A DNA stretch of 64,000 bases, from NCBI GenBank assembly GCA_031253835.1, contig JAIRVP010000040.1:22339-86338 (forward strand), written 5' to 3'. Source of the stretch: Burkholderia sp. (GTDB lineage Bacteria; Pseudomonadota; Gammaproteobacteria; Burkholderiales; Burkholderiaceae). Under the pieces are notes generated by a model. The model made no database searches. It was not told where the DNA came from and saw only the letters and a list, made by a program, of their open reading frames with translations. Shown here piece after piece: positions 30,121 through 39,372 of the stretch (its first letter is position 1; each line of letters begins with the position of its first letter). The position numbers and the translations under genes were made by a program.

Positions 30121-30525
30121 ATGAAAAAACTCATTTGCGCGGCGATTCTGAGCCTGTGCGCGGCCGCATGCCATAACAGCACTGACGGCACGGACCGCAC
30201 CGACGGTATCGTTGGAACGTACGGTGTTGAGTACCACGGTAAGGTGGAGCCGTTTGTGAAAGTCGAGTCCATGAACGGCAAGTACTCGCTTTCCGAGTTC
30301 CACTCCGGAACCTGGGTGCCGGTCAAAGGTGATCTGAGACCGTTCACGAAGGCGGATCTCGAGTCGTTCACCAAAAAGAAGGTGGACGTTCCGGTCGATG
30401 GAATCTACAACAGCGCCTTTGCGCTAATTCACGTGCCGAAAGGGTGGACTGACGGCTCGCTCAAGTCGAAGACGGGGTACTTCGCGATCGTGCTTTTCAT
30501 GCCCGTGGAGCTAGAGAAGCTTTGA
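30121..30525 (+). CDS. small putative lipoprotein
   Basis: This 134-aa protein starts MKKLICAAILSLCAAACHNS, a signal peptide with a plausible lipobox (LCAAAC), so it should be lipid-anchored in the cell envelope after cleavage before the Cys near residue 17. The mature part has a small beta-rich character (GTYGVEYHGKVEPFVKVE). Function unknown. ATG 30121 is chosen because it gives the signal peptide; earlier in-frame starts do not. Confidence 0.7.
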   Translation: MKKLICAAILSLCAAACHNSTDGTDRTDGIVGTYGVEYHGKVEPFVKVESMNGKYSLSEFHSGTWVPVKGDLRPFTKADLESFTKKKVDVPVDGIYNSAFALIHVPKGWTDGSLKSKTGYFAIVLFMPVELEKL

Positions 30526-30665
30526 CGGCGCCTGAACGACGTCGAGGGCTGGTGGCTGATCGTGTCCATGAGCTTCCCACGTAGGCTGCGGCGCGATCCT
30601 CTCATTTATCGATCATCTGTTGCGCGCGCTGCCACTTCTCGGCCCTGCGCCAGCAAAGGAGTGAC

Positions 30666-31409
30666 ATGGGCACCATTGAGCCGGGTCTGCCGCTTCGACG
30701 TCGCCTACGTCGGCGACTGATGATGGCCGACTGGCGTATGAAAGCCCGTTCCGCTAGGCATTTGGTCGTCGCAATCGTGGCATTTTCGCTCGGCTGGTGG
30801 TTGTTCGTGTGGGGCAATTGGGAACGCGCCGCGGCGCACGCGGGCGACGGCGAAGTGCTGACGGTCCGGCGGGCGATTCGGGCTGCGCTGCATTGGGACC
30901 ATGCAGTGTCGGTGCTCGAACATGCGCTGAGCGGGATCGGTATGGCGACCGTCGGGATAGCGATCCTGCAGGTCTTCTTCTTCGCCTACCAGTCACCGGG
31001 CGACGACACCCCCTCGCTTCCACGCTGGGGGAGGGTACTGCTGTTCATCTTGATTGCGAGCGCCGCTGCGACGCTCGCGTGGCCACTGACGTACGGTCGC
31101 ACCGGCCCGCTCGTGGTTCCATTCGGGGTGTCGGTTATCGCCTGGTGGCTCGCTCGGCCGGATCATCTGAGCCGACTCGCTCTCGGAGCACCTGGAGCAT
31201 TCATCGCTCTGATCGGCGGGCTGACGTGGCTAAATTTCGACTTCGGCTGGAAGCTGCAGCAGTGGCCGACCACCCACGACACGTTCGGAGTGGTGCTCGC
31301 CCATCTGCTGGCGAGTGCCGGGACACTGATCGCGTGCAGCGCCGCAGTCGGAGCGGGCGTGCGGCGCTGCGCGTGGCTGCGCCCGGCGTCCGCGGGAGGC
31401 CAGCGGTAA
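30666..31409 (+). CDS. integral membrane protein of unknown function
   Basis: This 247-aa protein has about five hydrophobic segments (for example [35 protein letters not shown] and [20 protein letters not shown]) after a basic N-terminus, predicting an inner-membrane location. AAGGAGTGAC precedes the ATG. No family recognised. It is upstream of the rpoD-like gene but separated by about 210 bp. Confidence 0.65.
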   Translation: MGTIEPGLPLRRRLRRRLMMADWRMKARSARHLVVAIVAFSLGWWLFVWGNWERAAAHAGDGEVLTVRRAIRAALHWDHAVSVLEHALSGIGMATVGIAILQVFFFAYQSPGDDTPSLPRWGRVLLFILIASAAATLAWPLTYGRTGPLVVPFGVSVIAWWLARPDHLSRLALGAPGAFIALIGGLTWLNFDFGWKLQQWPTTHDTFGVVLAHLLASAGTLIACSAAVGAGVRRCAWLRPASAGGQR

Positions 31410-31620
31410 ACTGTATGGAAATCGAAGGGGGCTCGTGTTGTGCCGAACAATACATTCCGGTATCATTCGCGCCCCCCACAAGCTGCGCATACGGATTTCG
31501 CGCGAGGCGCCCCCGCCTCGACTATCTGTGCGTATCACGATTCCGTTCGCATTCCGGCAGGTAACCCATTCTGGCGTTATGCTCGCGACGATCGTCGGCT
31601 CATCTGTCGAGGAGCATGTA

Positions 31621-33606
31621 TTGGCAATTCCTGATCGGAACGATTCCACATCCCCTGAAATCACAACCACGGCAAAAGCCCACCGCCGTGTGTCAAAGGG
31701 AAAGGCCCAGGCCCTGATACCGACGGACATCGCGTCACTGGCGCGCCAGAATGAGGAGCGCCAGCACCAGATGCGCGCGTTGATCGCGCTCGGTCGCGAG
31801 CGCGGCTATCTCACCCACGCGGACATCAATGATCACCTGCCCGACAACTTTGCCCAAACGGCGGCGATGGACACCATCGTCAGCACGTTCAGCGACATGG
31901 GCGTGGCCGTATACGAACAAGCGCCGGATGCCGAAGCGCTCCTGTTAGCGGACGCTGCGCCGGCGGTGGCATCCGACGATCAGGCGGACGAGGAGGCGGA
32001 AGCCGCGTTATCGACCGTCGATTCCGAATTCGGCCGCACCACGGATCCGGTTCGGATGTACATGCGTGAGATGGGGGCCAGCGAACTGCTGACCCGCGCT
32101 GGTGAAATCGAGGTCGCGAAACGGATCGAAGATGGTCTACAGGACATGATTCAAGCGATTGCCGCGTGTCCGTCGATCGTGTCTACGATTCTTGCCGATG
32201 TCGACCGCATTGTTGCAGGCGAACTCCGCATCGACGAACTGGTCGATGGCATCAGTGTCGACGCCGACGAAAGCGACATGACGCCGGAGTCCGAGGAAGA
32301 GGAGGTGGGAGCACTCGCCGCCGACGATGATTCGGACGAAGACGACGTCGAAACGGACTCCGGAGATTCGGAGAAGGCGAACGCGGCACGCCTCGAAGAA
32401 CTCACAAACGACAGCCTCGTTGTGTTCGCACGCGTGCGTGCACTGTTCGAGCAGTTGCCGGATGTACCCGTCACTGGCGATGCCCGTTCCGCAGCCGCTG
32501 CGCAAGTGCGCACGGCGATCCAGCGTGAACTCGCGCCAATCCGCTTTACCGCCAAGACCATCGACCGCCTGTGCGCCATTGTGCATGGGCAAGTGACTGA
32601 GGTTCGCGCGATCGAGCGCAGCATCCTCGCGATTGCTGTCGACCGCTGCGGCATGCCGCGCGATGCGTTTGTCGAGTCGTTCCCGGGCCACGAGACCGAC
32701 CTCGAATGGATTATCCGCGCGGCGGCGACCTCGCAGCAGTTTGGTGCGGCGCTTGAGCGACATCAGCCGGCGATTCAGGCGGCGCAGCAGAAACTCGTCG
32801 ACATCGAGTCCCGGGTCACGTTGCCGCTCCAGCAGCTCAAGCAGATCAACCGCCAGATGAGTGCCGCGGAACTGAAAATGCGGCAGGCCAAGCGCGAGAT
32901 GATCGAGGCGAACCTTCGTCTTGTCATTTCAATCGCCAAGAAATACGTGAACCGCGGCATGCAGTTCCTGGATTTGATACAGGAGGGCAATATTGGCCTG
33001 ATGAAGGCCGTGGACAAATTCGAATACCGGCGCGGCTGGAAGTTCTCGACCTACGCGACTTGGTGGGTCCGGCAGGCTGTCACGCGTGCGCTCGCCGATC
33101 AGGCGCGGACCATTCGCGTGCCGGTCCACATGATCGAGACGATCAACAAGCTGAACCGGATATCGCGCGAAATTTTGCAACAGACGGGGCAGGAAGCGCA
33201 TCCCGCAGTGCTAGCAAAGCGCATGGAGATGTCCGAGGAGAAAGTGCTCGGTATCCTCAAGATCGCCAAGCAACCCGTCTCGCTCGAAACCCCGGTGGGT
33301 GACGATGCCGATGCAACGCTCGGCGACATGATCGAGGATGTGTCGGCGAGTTCACCGGCTGAAGCGGCGATTCACGCGAACATGCGCGCGGCGATCGACG
33401 AGGCACTCGCCGGGTTGTCGCCGCGCGAGGCCAAGGTTCTGCGGATGCGATTCGGGCTCGACACAAACTCCGATCACACGCTTGAAGAGGTCGGCAAGCA
33501 GTTCGACGTGACCCGCGAGCGGATCCGTCAGATTGAGAGCAAGGCGATGCGCAAGCTGATGCATCCCAGCCGTGCAGACAAGCTCAGGCCCTTTCTTGAG
33601 CGCTGA
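31621..33606 (+). CDS. rpoD: RpoD-type primary-like sigma factor (island-borne second copy type)
   Basis: This 661-aa sigma-70 carries region 1.1 (about 35-85), region 1.2 ([20 protein letters not shown]), a long acidic insert ([20 protein letters not shown]), region 2 ([40 protein letters not shown]), region 3, and region 4.2 ([20 protein letters not shown]). It is complete for all DNA- and polymerase-binding elements. I place the start at TTG 31621 behind CGAGGAGC; ATG 31579 and other upstream starts are possible. A housekeeping-type sigma factor in an accessory island, next to a cold-shock gene, is unusual. It may redirect transcription of island genes. Confidence 0.88.
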   Translation: MAIPDRNDSTSPEITTTAKAHRRVSKGKAQALIPTDIASLARQNEERQHQMRALIALGRERGYLTHADINDHLPDNFAQTAAMDTIVSTFSDMGVAVYEQAPDAEALLLADAAPAVASDDQADEEAEAALSTVDSEFGRTTDPVRMYMREMGASELLTRAGEIEVAKRIEDGLQDMIQAIAACPSIVSTILADVDRIVAGELRIDELVDGISVDADESDMTPESEEEEVGALAADDDSDEDDVETDSGDSEKANAARLEELTNDSLVVFARVRALFEQLPDVPVTGDARSAAAAQVRTAIQRELAPIRFTAKTIDRLCAIVHGQVTEVRAIERSILAIAVDRCGMPRDAFVESFPGHETDLEWIIRAAATSQQFGAALERHQPAIQAAQQKLVDIESRVTLPLQQLKQINRQMSAAELKMRQAKREMIEANLRLVISIAKKYVNRGMQFLDLIQEGNIGLMKAVDKFEYRRGWKFSTYATWWVRQAVTRALADQARTIRVPVHMIETINKLNRISREILQQTGQEAHPAVLAKRMEMSEEKVLGILKIAKQPVSLETPVGDDADATLGDMIEDVSASSPAEAAIHANMRAAIDEALAGLSPREAKVLRMRFGLDTNSDHTLEEVGKQFDVTRERIRQIESKAMRKLMHPSRADKLRPFLER

Positions 33607-33613
33607 GGCAAGC

Positions 33614-33639
33614 CGGGCGTCGTATCCCTTCGACGCCCG
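33614..33639. terminator. stem-loop between rpoD-like gene and csp
   Basis: CGGGCGTCG (33614-33622) pairs perfectly with CGACGCCCG (33631-33639) around an 8-base loop, directly after the sigma factor stop codon and before the convergent cold-shock gene. There is no long T-run, so strength is uncertain. Confidence 0.6.
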
Positions 33640-33711
33640 ACTCCAGACTTGCAGCGATAACGTGTCGGCCTGATCGTTGTCCTGACCGGACGTGTTCGCT
33701 GCGGGGAAAAC

Positions 33712-33915
33712 TTACAGCGGCTTGATGCTGGAGGCCTGCTTCCCCTTGGGGCCCTGCTTGACCTCGAAGCTGACCTTCTGGCCCTCCTGAAGCGATTTGA
33801 AGCCACTTCCCTGAACCTCGGAGAAGTGCGCAAACAGGTCTTCGCCGCCGTCATCCGGCGTGATGAATCCGAACCCCTTCGTATCGTTAAACCACTTGAC
33901 GGTACCCGTCGCCAT
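33712..33915 (-). CDS. cold-shock protein, CspA family
   Basis: This 67-aa OB-fold nucleic-acid-binding protein contains RNP1 (KGFGFITPD) and RNP2 (DLFAHFSEV). It is a single-stranded RNA/DNA chaperone in the cytosol. ATG 33915 gives the canonical [11 protein letters not shown] start. It is convergent with the sigma factor gene. The family is abundant in Burkholderia, so the copy may be ordinary despite its location. Confidence 0.95.
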   Translation of the reverse strand: MATGTVKWFNDTKGFGFITPDDGGEDLFAHFSEVQGSGFKSLQEGQKVSFEVKQGPKGKQASSIKPL

Positions 33916-34506
33916 ATTCTGAACGCTCCAAGGAAATCGGTTGTAAATGATGCGACTGGCCAGCGCCAGACAGCGGCTACCTTGTATCACGAGGGGGCTG
34001 TCACCGACAATCCAGATTTTTTGTAAGCCACGCGCCGTAGAGCAAAATAAATTCGGCACTCCAGAATCCTCGTGGATCAAGACCTCCGGCCCGCGAATTG
34101 TGACGGTCCCGTCAAAATAATGTCGCCAATTCGCCTATGTCCGCATTAAATTTGTCAACTCGCGTAGTGGACCAAGCGTTCCGACGGTAACGTCATGATT
34201 TCAAGACCGATCCTCGGCGCACCGAACGGCCGGTCGAAGTGCTGAGTTCAGACGGGACGCTCTCTGCCTCAAGCTCAGTCACCTATGCGGGGAAAGGAGT
34301 GTTGCAGGACATCAGGGGCCGACTGTGTCCGACTGCTCTCGGCCAGAAGTGGTCCTTGACCATTAACGCTTCGCAGTAGTACGAGCGTCGGCTTCACGCA
34401 ACGGTGGTCACGCAATGCCCGGAGCTCTTTTGGTCCGAGCAAGGGGTTTTTACATTGAGATCCGCGCAATGCATAGGCGGGGATGCGTTCGGGAAAACTT
34501 GAACGG
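33916..34506. other. noncoding region holding repeat copy B
   Basis: No convincing gene. It contains the csp 5' region (T/A-rich around 34018-34055) and, at 34145-34171, the second copy of the 27-bp repeat. The rest shows no recognised feature. Confidence 0.4.
34145..34171 (+). repeat. 27-bp dispersed direct repeat, copy B
   Basis: The sequence begins ATTAAATTTGTCAACTCGCG and ends TAGTGGA. It matches copy A (12636-12662) at 24 of 27 positions in the same orientation. Confidence 0.7.
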
Positions 34507-35616
34507 CTATCTATTGACGGCCATATCAACGCTTCCGAAGCCAATTCCACCGTCAGCCGTTCGCGTTATTTGAATGGTGAGTTTCGAGAGATATCTCGCA
34601 GGCGTTGCAATCCACTGCATGATCATCGCCTTTTCATCGCCGCATGGGATATCTTCCCCGGTCGAATTCTGAAGCAGTAAATCCTGTACAACACCCGCAG
34701 CCAAATCAGGCACGCTCAATAGATCGTCCAAATAGCCCTTCTCCTCAAAGGACTTCGCAAACCCGACGACGTCGAGCCTGTGCGTCAGGTACATGCCAAG
34801 CACTCGGATCAGTATTTGCTGGGTATTCGTGAAATTCCACTTTTTACCGTCTTCGTTGATCAGATCTTTGTCGCTGTACCAGAGCAACCTCTGGTTCTCG
34901 TGCGTCAGCAACGACGCAAAAGCCGCGATTATGTTGACTATACGAAGAGCCTTTTCGGCCCCCGGGCCATGCCATTCGCCGAGGCCTTCCTCTTTCAGTT
35001 GCGTCACCATGACCGAATGAGTTTGCTTCTTTTTCGCACCGAATACAGTCTCAATCCGCTTGTCGATCGCGATGGTAATGATCGCACCGTGAATGAAACG
35101 GTCGACCAACTGCAGATACTCGGGAAGCGCGCGTGCCTTGGCACCCGATGCAAGCTTCTTGTATGCGAACTCGCTGTAATGTTCGAGCAGGCCATACTTC
35201 TTTCGCAGTTCCCGTATCTTTTCTTCGAATGGCCCGACCTTGTTGTATGCAAGGAAAAGGAAAGAGTAGGTGTGAAACTTCGCGCTCGAATGTTCGCCAC
35301 CGAAGTCTGACATTACAGCGATCTTGCTATCTTCGGAGAAGTCCGGAAGCTCTCGAATCGATTGTTGAACGATTAGGTTCAAAAGGTGTGAGAAGTACGG
35401 GTATTCGTCCGTCACCTTCGAAAGCTCAAATGGCCCGATCTTTTTGATTTTCTGTTCAACAGGGACGACCACAATAGAGAACTTCGTTGAGTCAGGTACA
35501 CCAGTTTCGGGCGATTCCGTAGCTGCACCAATTATTGTCTTTTTGAGTGGAGGCTTCATTGATTCCATTGGGGCGCTCAGATTTCCAAGGGTTTGAAACA
35601 CGCCGCTGCGCGTCAA
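34507..35616 (-). CDS. hypothetical protein, possibly DUF3800/RNase H-like
   Basis: This 369-aa soluble protein contains IAVMSDFGGEHSSAKFHTYS followed by helices (EEKIRELRKKYGLLEHYSEF) and a later WYSDKDLI. Asp-containing strands in this order resemble the DUF3800 group of RNase H-fold proteins, but I cannot confirm it. AT content is higher than in the backbone. Alternative starts exist at 35565. It lies 39 bp downstream of a small ORF with an excellent ribosome site, possibly in one transcript. Confidence 0.6.
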   Translation of the reverse strand: MTRSGVFQTLGNLSAPMESMKPPLKKTIIGAATESPETGVPDSTKFSIVVVPVEQKIKKIGPFELSKVTDEYPYFSHLLNLIVQQSIRELPDFSEDSKIAVMSDFGGEHSSAKFHTYSFLFLAYNKVGPFEEKIRELRKKYGLLEHYSEFAYKKLASGAKARALPEYLQLVDRFIHGAIITIAIDKRIETVFGAKKKQTHSVMVTQLKEEGLGEWHGPGAEKALRIVNIIAAFASLLTHENQRLLWYSDKDLINEDGKKWNFTNTQQILIRVLGMYLTHRLDVVGFAKSFEEKGYLDDLLSVPDLAAGVVQDLLLQNSTGEDIPCGDEKAMIMQWIATPARYLSKLTIQITRTADGGIGFGSVDMAVNR

Positions 35617-35655
35617 GCTGTCTCCGAAGCCATGCCTTTTTGAATATCAACCCGC

Positions 35656-35751
35656 TTAGGCCAGCATTGCACCTGCTGTCACACCCACCCCAAGTCCCTG
35701 AGTGACCTCAAGTCCTGCCGTACCAATCGTGCTAAGTACTTTCGCTCCCAT
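35656..35751 (-). CDS. 31-aa glycine/alanine-rich peptide with strong ribosome site
   Basis: The frame encodes MGAKVLSTIGTAGLEV then TQGLGVGVTAGAMLA. The ATG has AAGGAGGG about seven bases upstream on the minus strand, better than most genes here. The peptide is hydrophobic and glycine-rich, like small membrane-active or leader peptides. It precedes the 34507-35616 gene by 39 bp. Too short for family recognition; it may also be the end of a longer frame beginning at 35976. Confidence 0.5.
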   Translation of the reverse strand: MGAKVLSTIGTAGLEVTQGLGVGVTAGAMLA

Positions 35752-36318
35752 AGTTTTACCCTCCTTGGCGCTCAAAGTCTGCGCCTGACGTGAAGCTAGT
35801 AGATGGTTTTTAAGCACTGCAACCAACAACACAAGAAGGACCTGGAGCGGGATGAGCCAATGGGGAATCGAACCCACGATGCCGACCACTAGCCTAAACG
35901 GGCTGAAACTGCGCACGATTTTCTGTGTTTTGTACTGTCGGCGCAAGGGGGCGCGCGGTCCACCACTACAGCACATACCGCACCGACTGTCGGACTGAAA
36001 GGGTGAATCCGGGGGGGGCGTGGAATTCCATCGGTCGCCGTCGCGGCATCAAGGACACTTGCCCGATTGCTCCACTCGGACGGCCGGTGTTGACCGACCT
36101 AGACGAGTCTTGCGTCAAATCTCTGTCATTCTGACCTAGCACACCGGCATGGGGTGCAGGTGGTTGGAGGATCATGATGGCTTGCCCTGGGTCGGATTCC
36201 TCGGCCGGGGAACCTCATCCATATCCCGCAAGCGGAACATAAGCCGCCAGCTAGGCTGAATGATCCACGATCGACTCCGTCGATCCGCACAAAAGTAAAA
36301 AAGTTGGCACGCGTCAGT

Positions 36319-36351
36319 CCGGGAATCCCGGGAAATCGCCGGGATTCCCGG
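36319..36351. repeat. iteron-like inverted repeat of a 13-bp near-palindrome
   Basis: CCGGGAATCCCGG (36319-36331) and CCGGGATTCCCGG (36339-36351) are exact reverse complements separated by seven bases. Each arm is itself a palindrome apart from its central base. It suits a dimeric DNA-binding protein or a cruciform. Confidence 0.75.
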
Positions 36352-36694
36352 GGTTCGACAAATCTTGGTCCAACGTTGGATCCTTCCTGCGTACGAGTTC
36401 TCAACGGGCATCGAATGGCTTCCTAGCCGCGAAATTACGGCCTCACGCTTGATCTAGGAAAACGCGTGGAATCGTGCTCGGGAAACCAATGCAAACTGGT
36501 TCAGTAAATCGACCAGTGTCGCGCACGTAGTACATCGGGCGTCAGCTCGAAACACTTGTCAGTAGCAAGTCGTGACACTCAACTGCAGAACCCACACGTG
36601 GAACGCATTCGGAGGGAATCTGAAAATTCGCAGATGGATGGGGCCGAGAAAAGCGGCCCAGTCATGTGGTACGGAACCGCGCAGGAGAAAAACA

Positions 36695-36763
36695 ATGACT
36701 TTGGCAATTACGCCTGAAGTTCAGTATCTGCTCGCCATCATCGTTGCTTCGCGGACGAAGTGA
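36695..36763 (+). CDS. possible 22-aa peptide ORF
   Basis: The ORF is MTLAITPEVQYLLAIIVASR followed by TK and a stop. GCAGGAGAAAAACA before the ATG supplies a strong ribosome site. The product would be a single hydrophobic helix with a charged end, like small membrane peptides or type I toxins. It lies about 45 bp upstream of a long hairpin (36806-36841). No homology recognised; moderate to low certainty. Confidence 0.35.
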   Translation: MTLAITPEVQYLLAIIVASRTK

Positions 36764-36805
36764 TGGACTTGATCGTAGGAGCAGGTGGCTTTGCAGGGCA
36801 GCGAG

Positions 36806-36841
36806 GTGGGTAGGTACGCGGGCGCTAGCGAACCTACCCAC
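36806..36841. terminator. long hairpin downstream of the 22-aa ORF
   Basis: GTGGGTAGGT (36806-36815) pairs exactly with ACCTACCCAC (36832-36841). The 16-base loop contains a CGCTAGCG palindrome. There is no T-run, so it may be an RNA structure rather than an intrinsic terminator. Confidence 0.45.
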
Positions 36842-37213
36842 TTCTCTATCCTGCAGACCTGCGGGCTCGGCCCGTCGAATCGCTTCGATGTGTGACTTTT
36901 TGAGGTCGATCGGTGGGCCCTCCGGCCCCTTTGTAATCCCATGAGCACCGTGAGCACGGTGAGCACATAGCGAGTACATGAGAACAGCGAGCACCGGGTC
37001 CGTCCCCGGAAGCCTTTGCCAGCTTGGCTTTTCGGCATCGCTGGTTGGCAAAATTCACAATTCAGATTCTGAGTTATACTTTTTGCCAGCATCTGGTCTG
37101 TCGAACACGCCTGATTTTTTCTATGCGAAATCGGGTCGAAATAACGTAAACGTTTGAATTTAAACAGGAATGAGCCAGAATTTGGCCATCGAAAACGCTT
37201 AGAGAGAATCAGT

Positions 37214-37858
37214 GTGAAAAAAGAACAGGAAGCGGTGGCAAAGAAGGTGGTGGCCACGGCCAAGAAGGCGGTCGGCTTGACTTCCCTTACCGCAAAACAA
37301 GGGAAGAAGCGGCTCTCGAAAATCCAAAAGAGCACGATCGCGATGCGCAGCGAGCTGTGGAAAGAGGTGACGGACGAGCAGCTGTGGCTTCGGCTGGAAA
37401 AGACCGGCTTCACCACGATGCCACGAACGATGTCGTTGTTCATGGCAATTATCGACGCCGCATCGAAGCAAGTAACGGCAGGGGCGAAATCGGCGCCGGC
37501 CGGCAAGACCTACCTTGTCCTTTGGTGTCGCGTGTTCGATGAAGGCATGGTCAAGATCGAATCGGAAGCCACTGCGGCGAAGGAGGCGGGGTATGGCGGA
37601 GAGCGCAACGTAACCACGTGGCGACAGCATCTGGCGGTGCTGAAGGACCTTGGCTTTATCGATTTCAAGCCGGGGCCGGCTGGCCCCAACCAGTACGTGC
37701 TTCTGTACAACCCGTACCACGCGGTAAAGGCACTGAAGGAAAAGGGATGGGTTCAGGAGGACATGTACATTGCTCTGTTTCAGCGAGCACTCGAGATCGG
37801 GGCTGAAGAGGATCTCCGCGACGATGGAGCGGCCGTCGATACCGACGACGATGAGTAA
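37214..37858 (+). CDS. lysine-rich DNA-binding-like protein, possible winged helix
   Basis: This 214-aa protein has a basic, Lys-rich N-terminus (KKEQEAVAKKVVATAKKAVG), a middle region, and a segment (about 130-190) resembling a winged-helix unit: EAGYGGERNVTTWRQHLAVL then KDLGFIDFKPGPAGPNQYVL. It could be a replication- or plasmid-type DNA-binding protein. I use GTG 37214 as start; TTG 37154 is an alternative. It is followed 2 bp later by another gene, so the two are translationally linked. Confidence 0.6.
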   Translation: MKKEQEAVAKKVVATAKKAVGLTSLTAKQGKKRLSKIQKSTIAMRSELWKEVTDEQLWLRLEKTGFTTMPRTMSLFMAIIDAASKQVTAGAKSAPAGKTYLVLWCRVFDEGMVKIESEATAAKEAGYGGERNVTTWRQHLAVLKDLGFIDFKPGPAGPNQYVLLYNPYHAVKALKEKGWVQEDMYIALFQRALEIGAEEDLRDDGAAVDTDDDE

Positions 37859-37860
37859 CT

Positions 37861-38460
37861 ATGCCAAGCTACATAAGAATTGCCGGTGTCGAGATCGACA
37901 TCTCGCACCTGGCGCCGACCCAACATATTGTTGAGGTGCCACTGCGGGGCGGGGACATCAAAAAAATGCTCGTTGAAGTCGCGTACACGAATCATTGCTA
38001 CAGTCGATCGCCGCGTGCGGCGATCGACGAGCAGATCCCAGATGGCCATTTAATGATGGATGGGGGAAAGCAGCGCATGTTCTGCGATCGTCGGTACAGT
38101 TTGTCGCTGAACCTGCCCAAGATCATGGATGCCCTGATTCGCAGCGAAAACCTCGTCTGGAGCGTCCCAGGAAACAACTTTGCCCAGGTCGATCTGGTCG
38201 AAGAGGAGGCCGATGGCACTGTCACAGAGGTTACGTACTACGTCTTGATGCAGATTCGGAAGCACGCCGTGCCCAACGAGCCGAAGTGCATCAAGGTGCG
38301 TGTCGAGACCGCGTACCCGGAGGATGCCATTTATGACAGACTTGTGCGGAAGAAGCCGTTCAATTTTCGGAAACTGCTGGCGTGCATTTGGGAGGGGCGG
38401 GACCACAACGCGCCTGAGCCAAAGCCCAAGCCGCGGAAGAAGCCCAAAGAAAAGAAATAG
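37861..38460 (+). CDS. hypothetical protein, partner of the winged-helix-like gene
   Basis: This 199-aa protein (MPSYIRIAGVEIDISHLAPT) has mixed alpha/beta character and a C-terminal tail of Pro/Lys repeats (EPKPKPRKKPKEKK) suggesting nucleic-acid or protein contact. No family recognised. It starts 2 bp after the previous stop and is followed by a strong intrinsic-type terminator, so the two genes form a complete operon. Confidence 0.65.
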   Translation: MPSYIRIAGVEIDISHLAPTQHIVEVPLRGGDIKKMLVEVAYTNHCYSRSPRAAIDEQIPDGHLMMDGGKQRMFCDRRYSLSLNLPKIMDALIRSENLVWSVPGNNFAQVDLVEEEADGTVTEVTYYVLMQIRKHAVPNEPKCIKVRVETAYPEDAIYDRLVRKKPFNFRKLLACIWEGRDHNAPEPKPKPRKKPKEKK

Positions 38461-38473
38461 GGTCGCAAAAGAA

Positions 38474-38498
38474 AACGCCCCCTGCAGGAGGGGGCGTT
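38474..38498 (+). terminator. terminator of the 37214-38460 operon
   Basis: AACGCCCCCT (38474-38483) and AGGGGGCGTT (38489-38498) form a perfect 10-bp stem with a GCAGG loop, 13 bases after the stop codon. It is GC-rich; the T-run is short. Confidence 0.75.
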
Positions 38499-38821
38499 CA
38501 GAATAGGTCGCGGGGCTTCTCTTGGTTATCCCACTCCAGGTGGGACCTCAACCGAAGCTGAGGCGGCGCTTAGCTTTTAATGCAACACCCCGCTAGCTGC
38601 TAAGCCTTGCCAGTCCAAGCTGAACTGGACCTCCTGCGGGCTGTTGGCTCACACCGAAGCGGCAGAAGGATTTGGTGAAATCTTCGATACCTGTATGGTA
38701 TCACACAGATGATAACGTGTGATCAAGTGTGTTTCCGCATGAGGTTCAGTGAACACCAGTGAAAGTTGGGTACTCTGGCGGTATTGCAAGTGCCAGCTGC
38801 GCCAACCTTGGTGTCGTGCTT
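38499..38821. ncRNA. possible structured noncoding region
   Basis: This 320-bp gap contains no gene but several local hairpins: TCCCA/TGGGA about 38529-38545, CCAGT/ACTGG about 38609-38628, GATACC/GGTATC at about 38686-38702, and ATCACAC/GTGTGAT around 38700-38723. The last overlaps motifs repeated upstream of the PIN gene at 40212. It may be an untranslated RNA or operator region. Weak support. Confidence 0.25.
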
Positions 38822-39049
38822 CTACAGCAGAGGTAGGCCTTTCTCGACGCCGTCCTTGGTGCGAATCAGCAGATGGGACCCGTCCGCCTGCTCGCTGTAC
38901 AGATAGTCGTACACGGCGAGCGCACGTCGGATGACCTCGCCCATGCTGTCGGCATGAACGTGGTCACGAATCCGTTCGAGCTGTTCCTTGACTTCAACCG
39001 GCATGTCCAGATTGAGTCGGACCTTGGGTTGCTTGCGGGCTGGACGCAT
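38822..39049 (-). CDS. ribbon-helix-helix (CopG/Arc-like) regulator
   Basis: This 75-aa protein has KVRLNLDMPVEVKEQLERIR followed by DSMGEVIRRALAVYDYL, the beta-strand/helix/helix pattern of RHH DNA-binding proteins (about residues 8-50). Such proteins are antitoxins or small repressors. No toxin overlaps it; the next minus-strand gene upstream encodes a small membrane protein 65 bp away. ATG 39049 is chosen because it begins just before the RHH strand. Confidence 0.75.
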   Translation of the reverse strand: MRPARKQPKVRLNLDMPVEVKEQLERIRDHVHADSMGEVIRRALAVYDYLYSEQADGSHLLIRTKDGVEKGLPLL

Positions 39050-39114
39050 TTCACTTCCAATAACGGATGGGCACACCGCGGTGATCGCCGGACGGCGGCG
39101 GTGTGCCGTATCCG

Positions 39115-39372
39115 TCACTGGCGCTCGCGAAAAATCCCCATAGTGCCGAGGACAACGATCGCGAGAAGGGTCTGCCAAGTGGGTGTTGACGGCAGGCCCT
39201 TGTAGGCCACCATCGCGGCTACTGCGACAGCCGACACAATGGCCAGGTTCGCGCACTTCAGTCGCGTCACGCAATGGATCGCGGCCGTCTTCCAGGATGC
39301 CGATTCTGGGGCATCAACGAGACCTTCAAACCGGTCGTAGTGCTGTTGCAGCTTTTTTTCTTCTGGAGTCAT
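39115..39372 (-). CDS. small membrane protein
   Basis: This 85-aa protein has a polar N-terminus (MTPEEKKLQQHYDRFEGLVD) and two hydrophobic segments (CANLAIVSAVAVAAMVAY and TWQTLLAIVVLGTMGIF), so it is probably an inner-membrane protein. Function unknown. It is upstream of the RHH gene on the same strand; the pair may be co-transcribed. Confidence 0.55.
   Translation of the reverse strand: MTPEEKKLQQHYDRFEGLVDAPESASWKTAAIHCVTRLKCANLAIVSAVAVAAMVAYKGLPSTPTWQTLLAIVVLGTMGIFRERQ

Larger units (their letters stand above)
35752..37213. other. 1.4-kb largely noncoding region rich in hairpins
   Basis: No gene of normal size is convincing. It holds an iteron-like hairpin (36319-36351), a possible 22-aa ORF (36695-36763), a long hairpin (36806-36841) and short repeats of GTGAGCAC around 36946-36966. 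The composition becomes AT-rich toward 37050-37170, just upstream of a gene pair. It could be a former replication or control region of a plasmid or phage element. Confidence 0.4.

Noticed and set aside
35868..35895. tRNA T-arm-like sequence (TGGGGAATCGAACCCACGA)
   Set aside because: The T-stem does not pair fully and no anticodon or D-arm can be folded around it; the sequence also lies in an open frame.
36946..36966. GTGAGCAC repeats as a CRISPR-like array
   Set aside because: Units are adjacent without spacers of regular length and only two to three copies exist.
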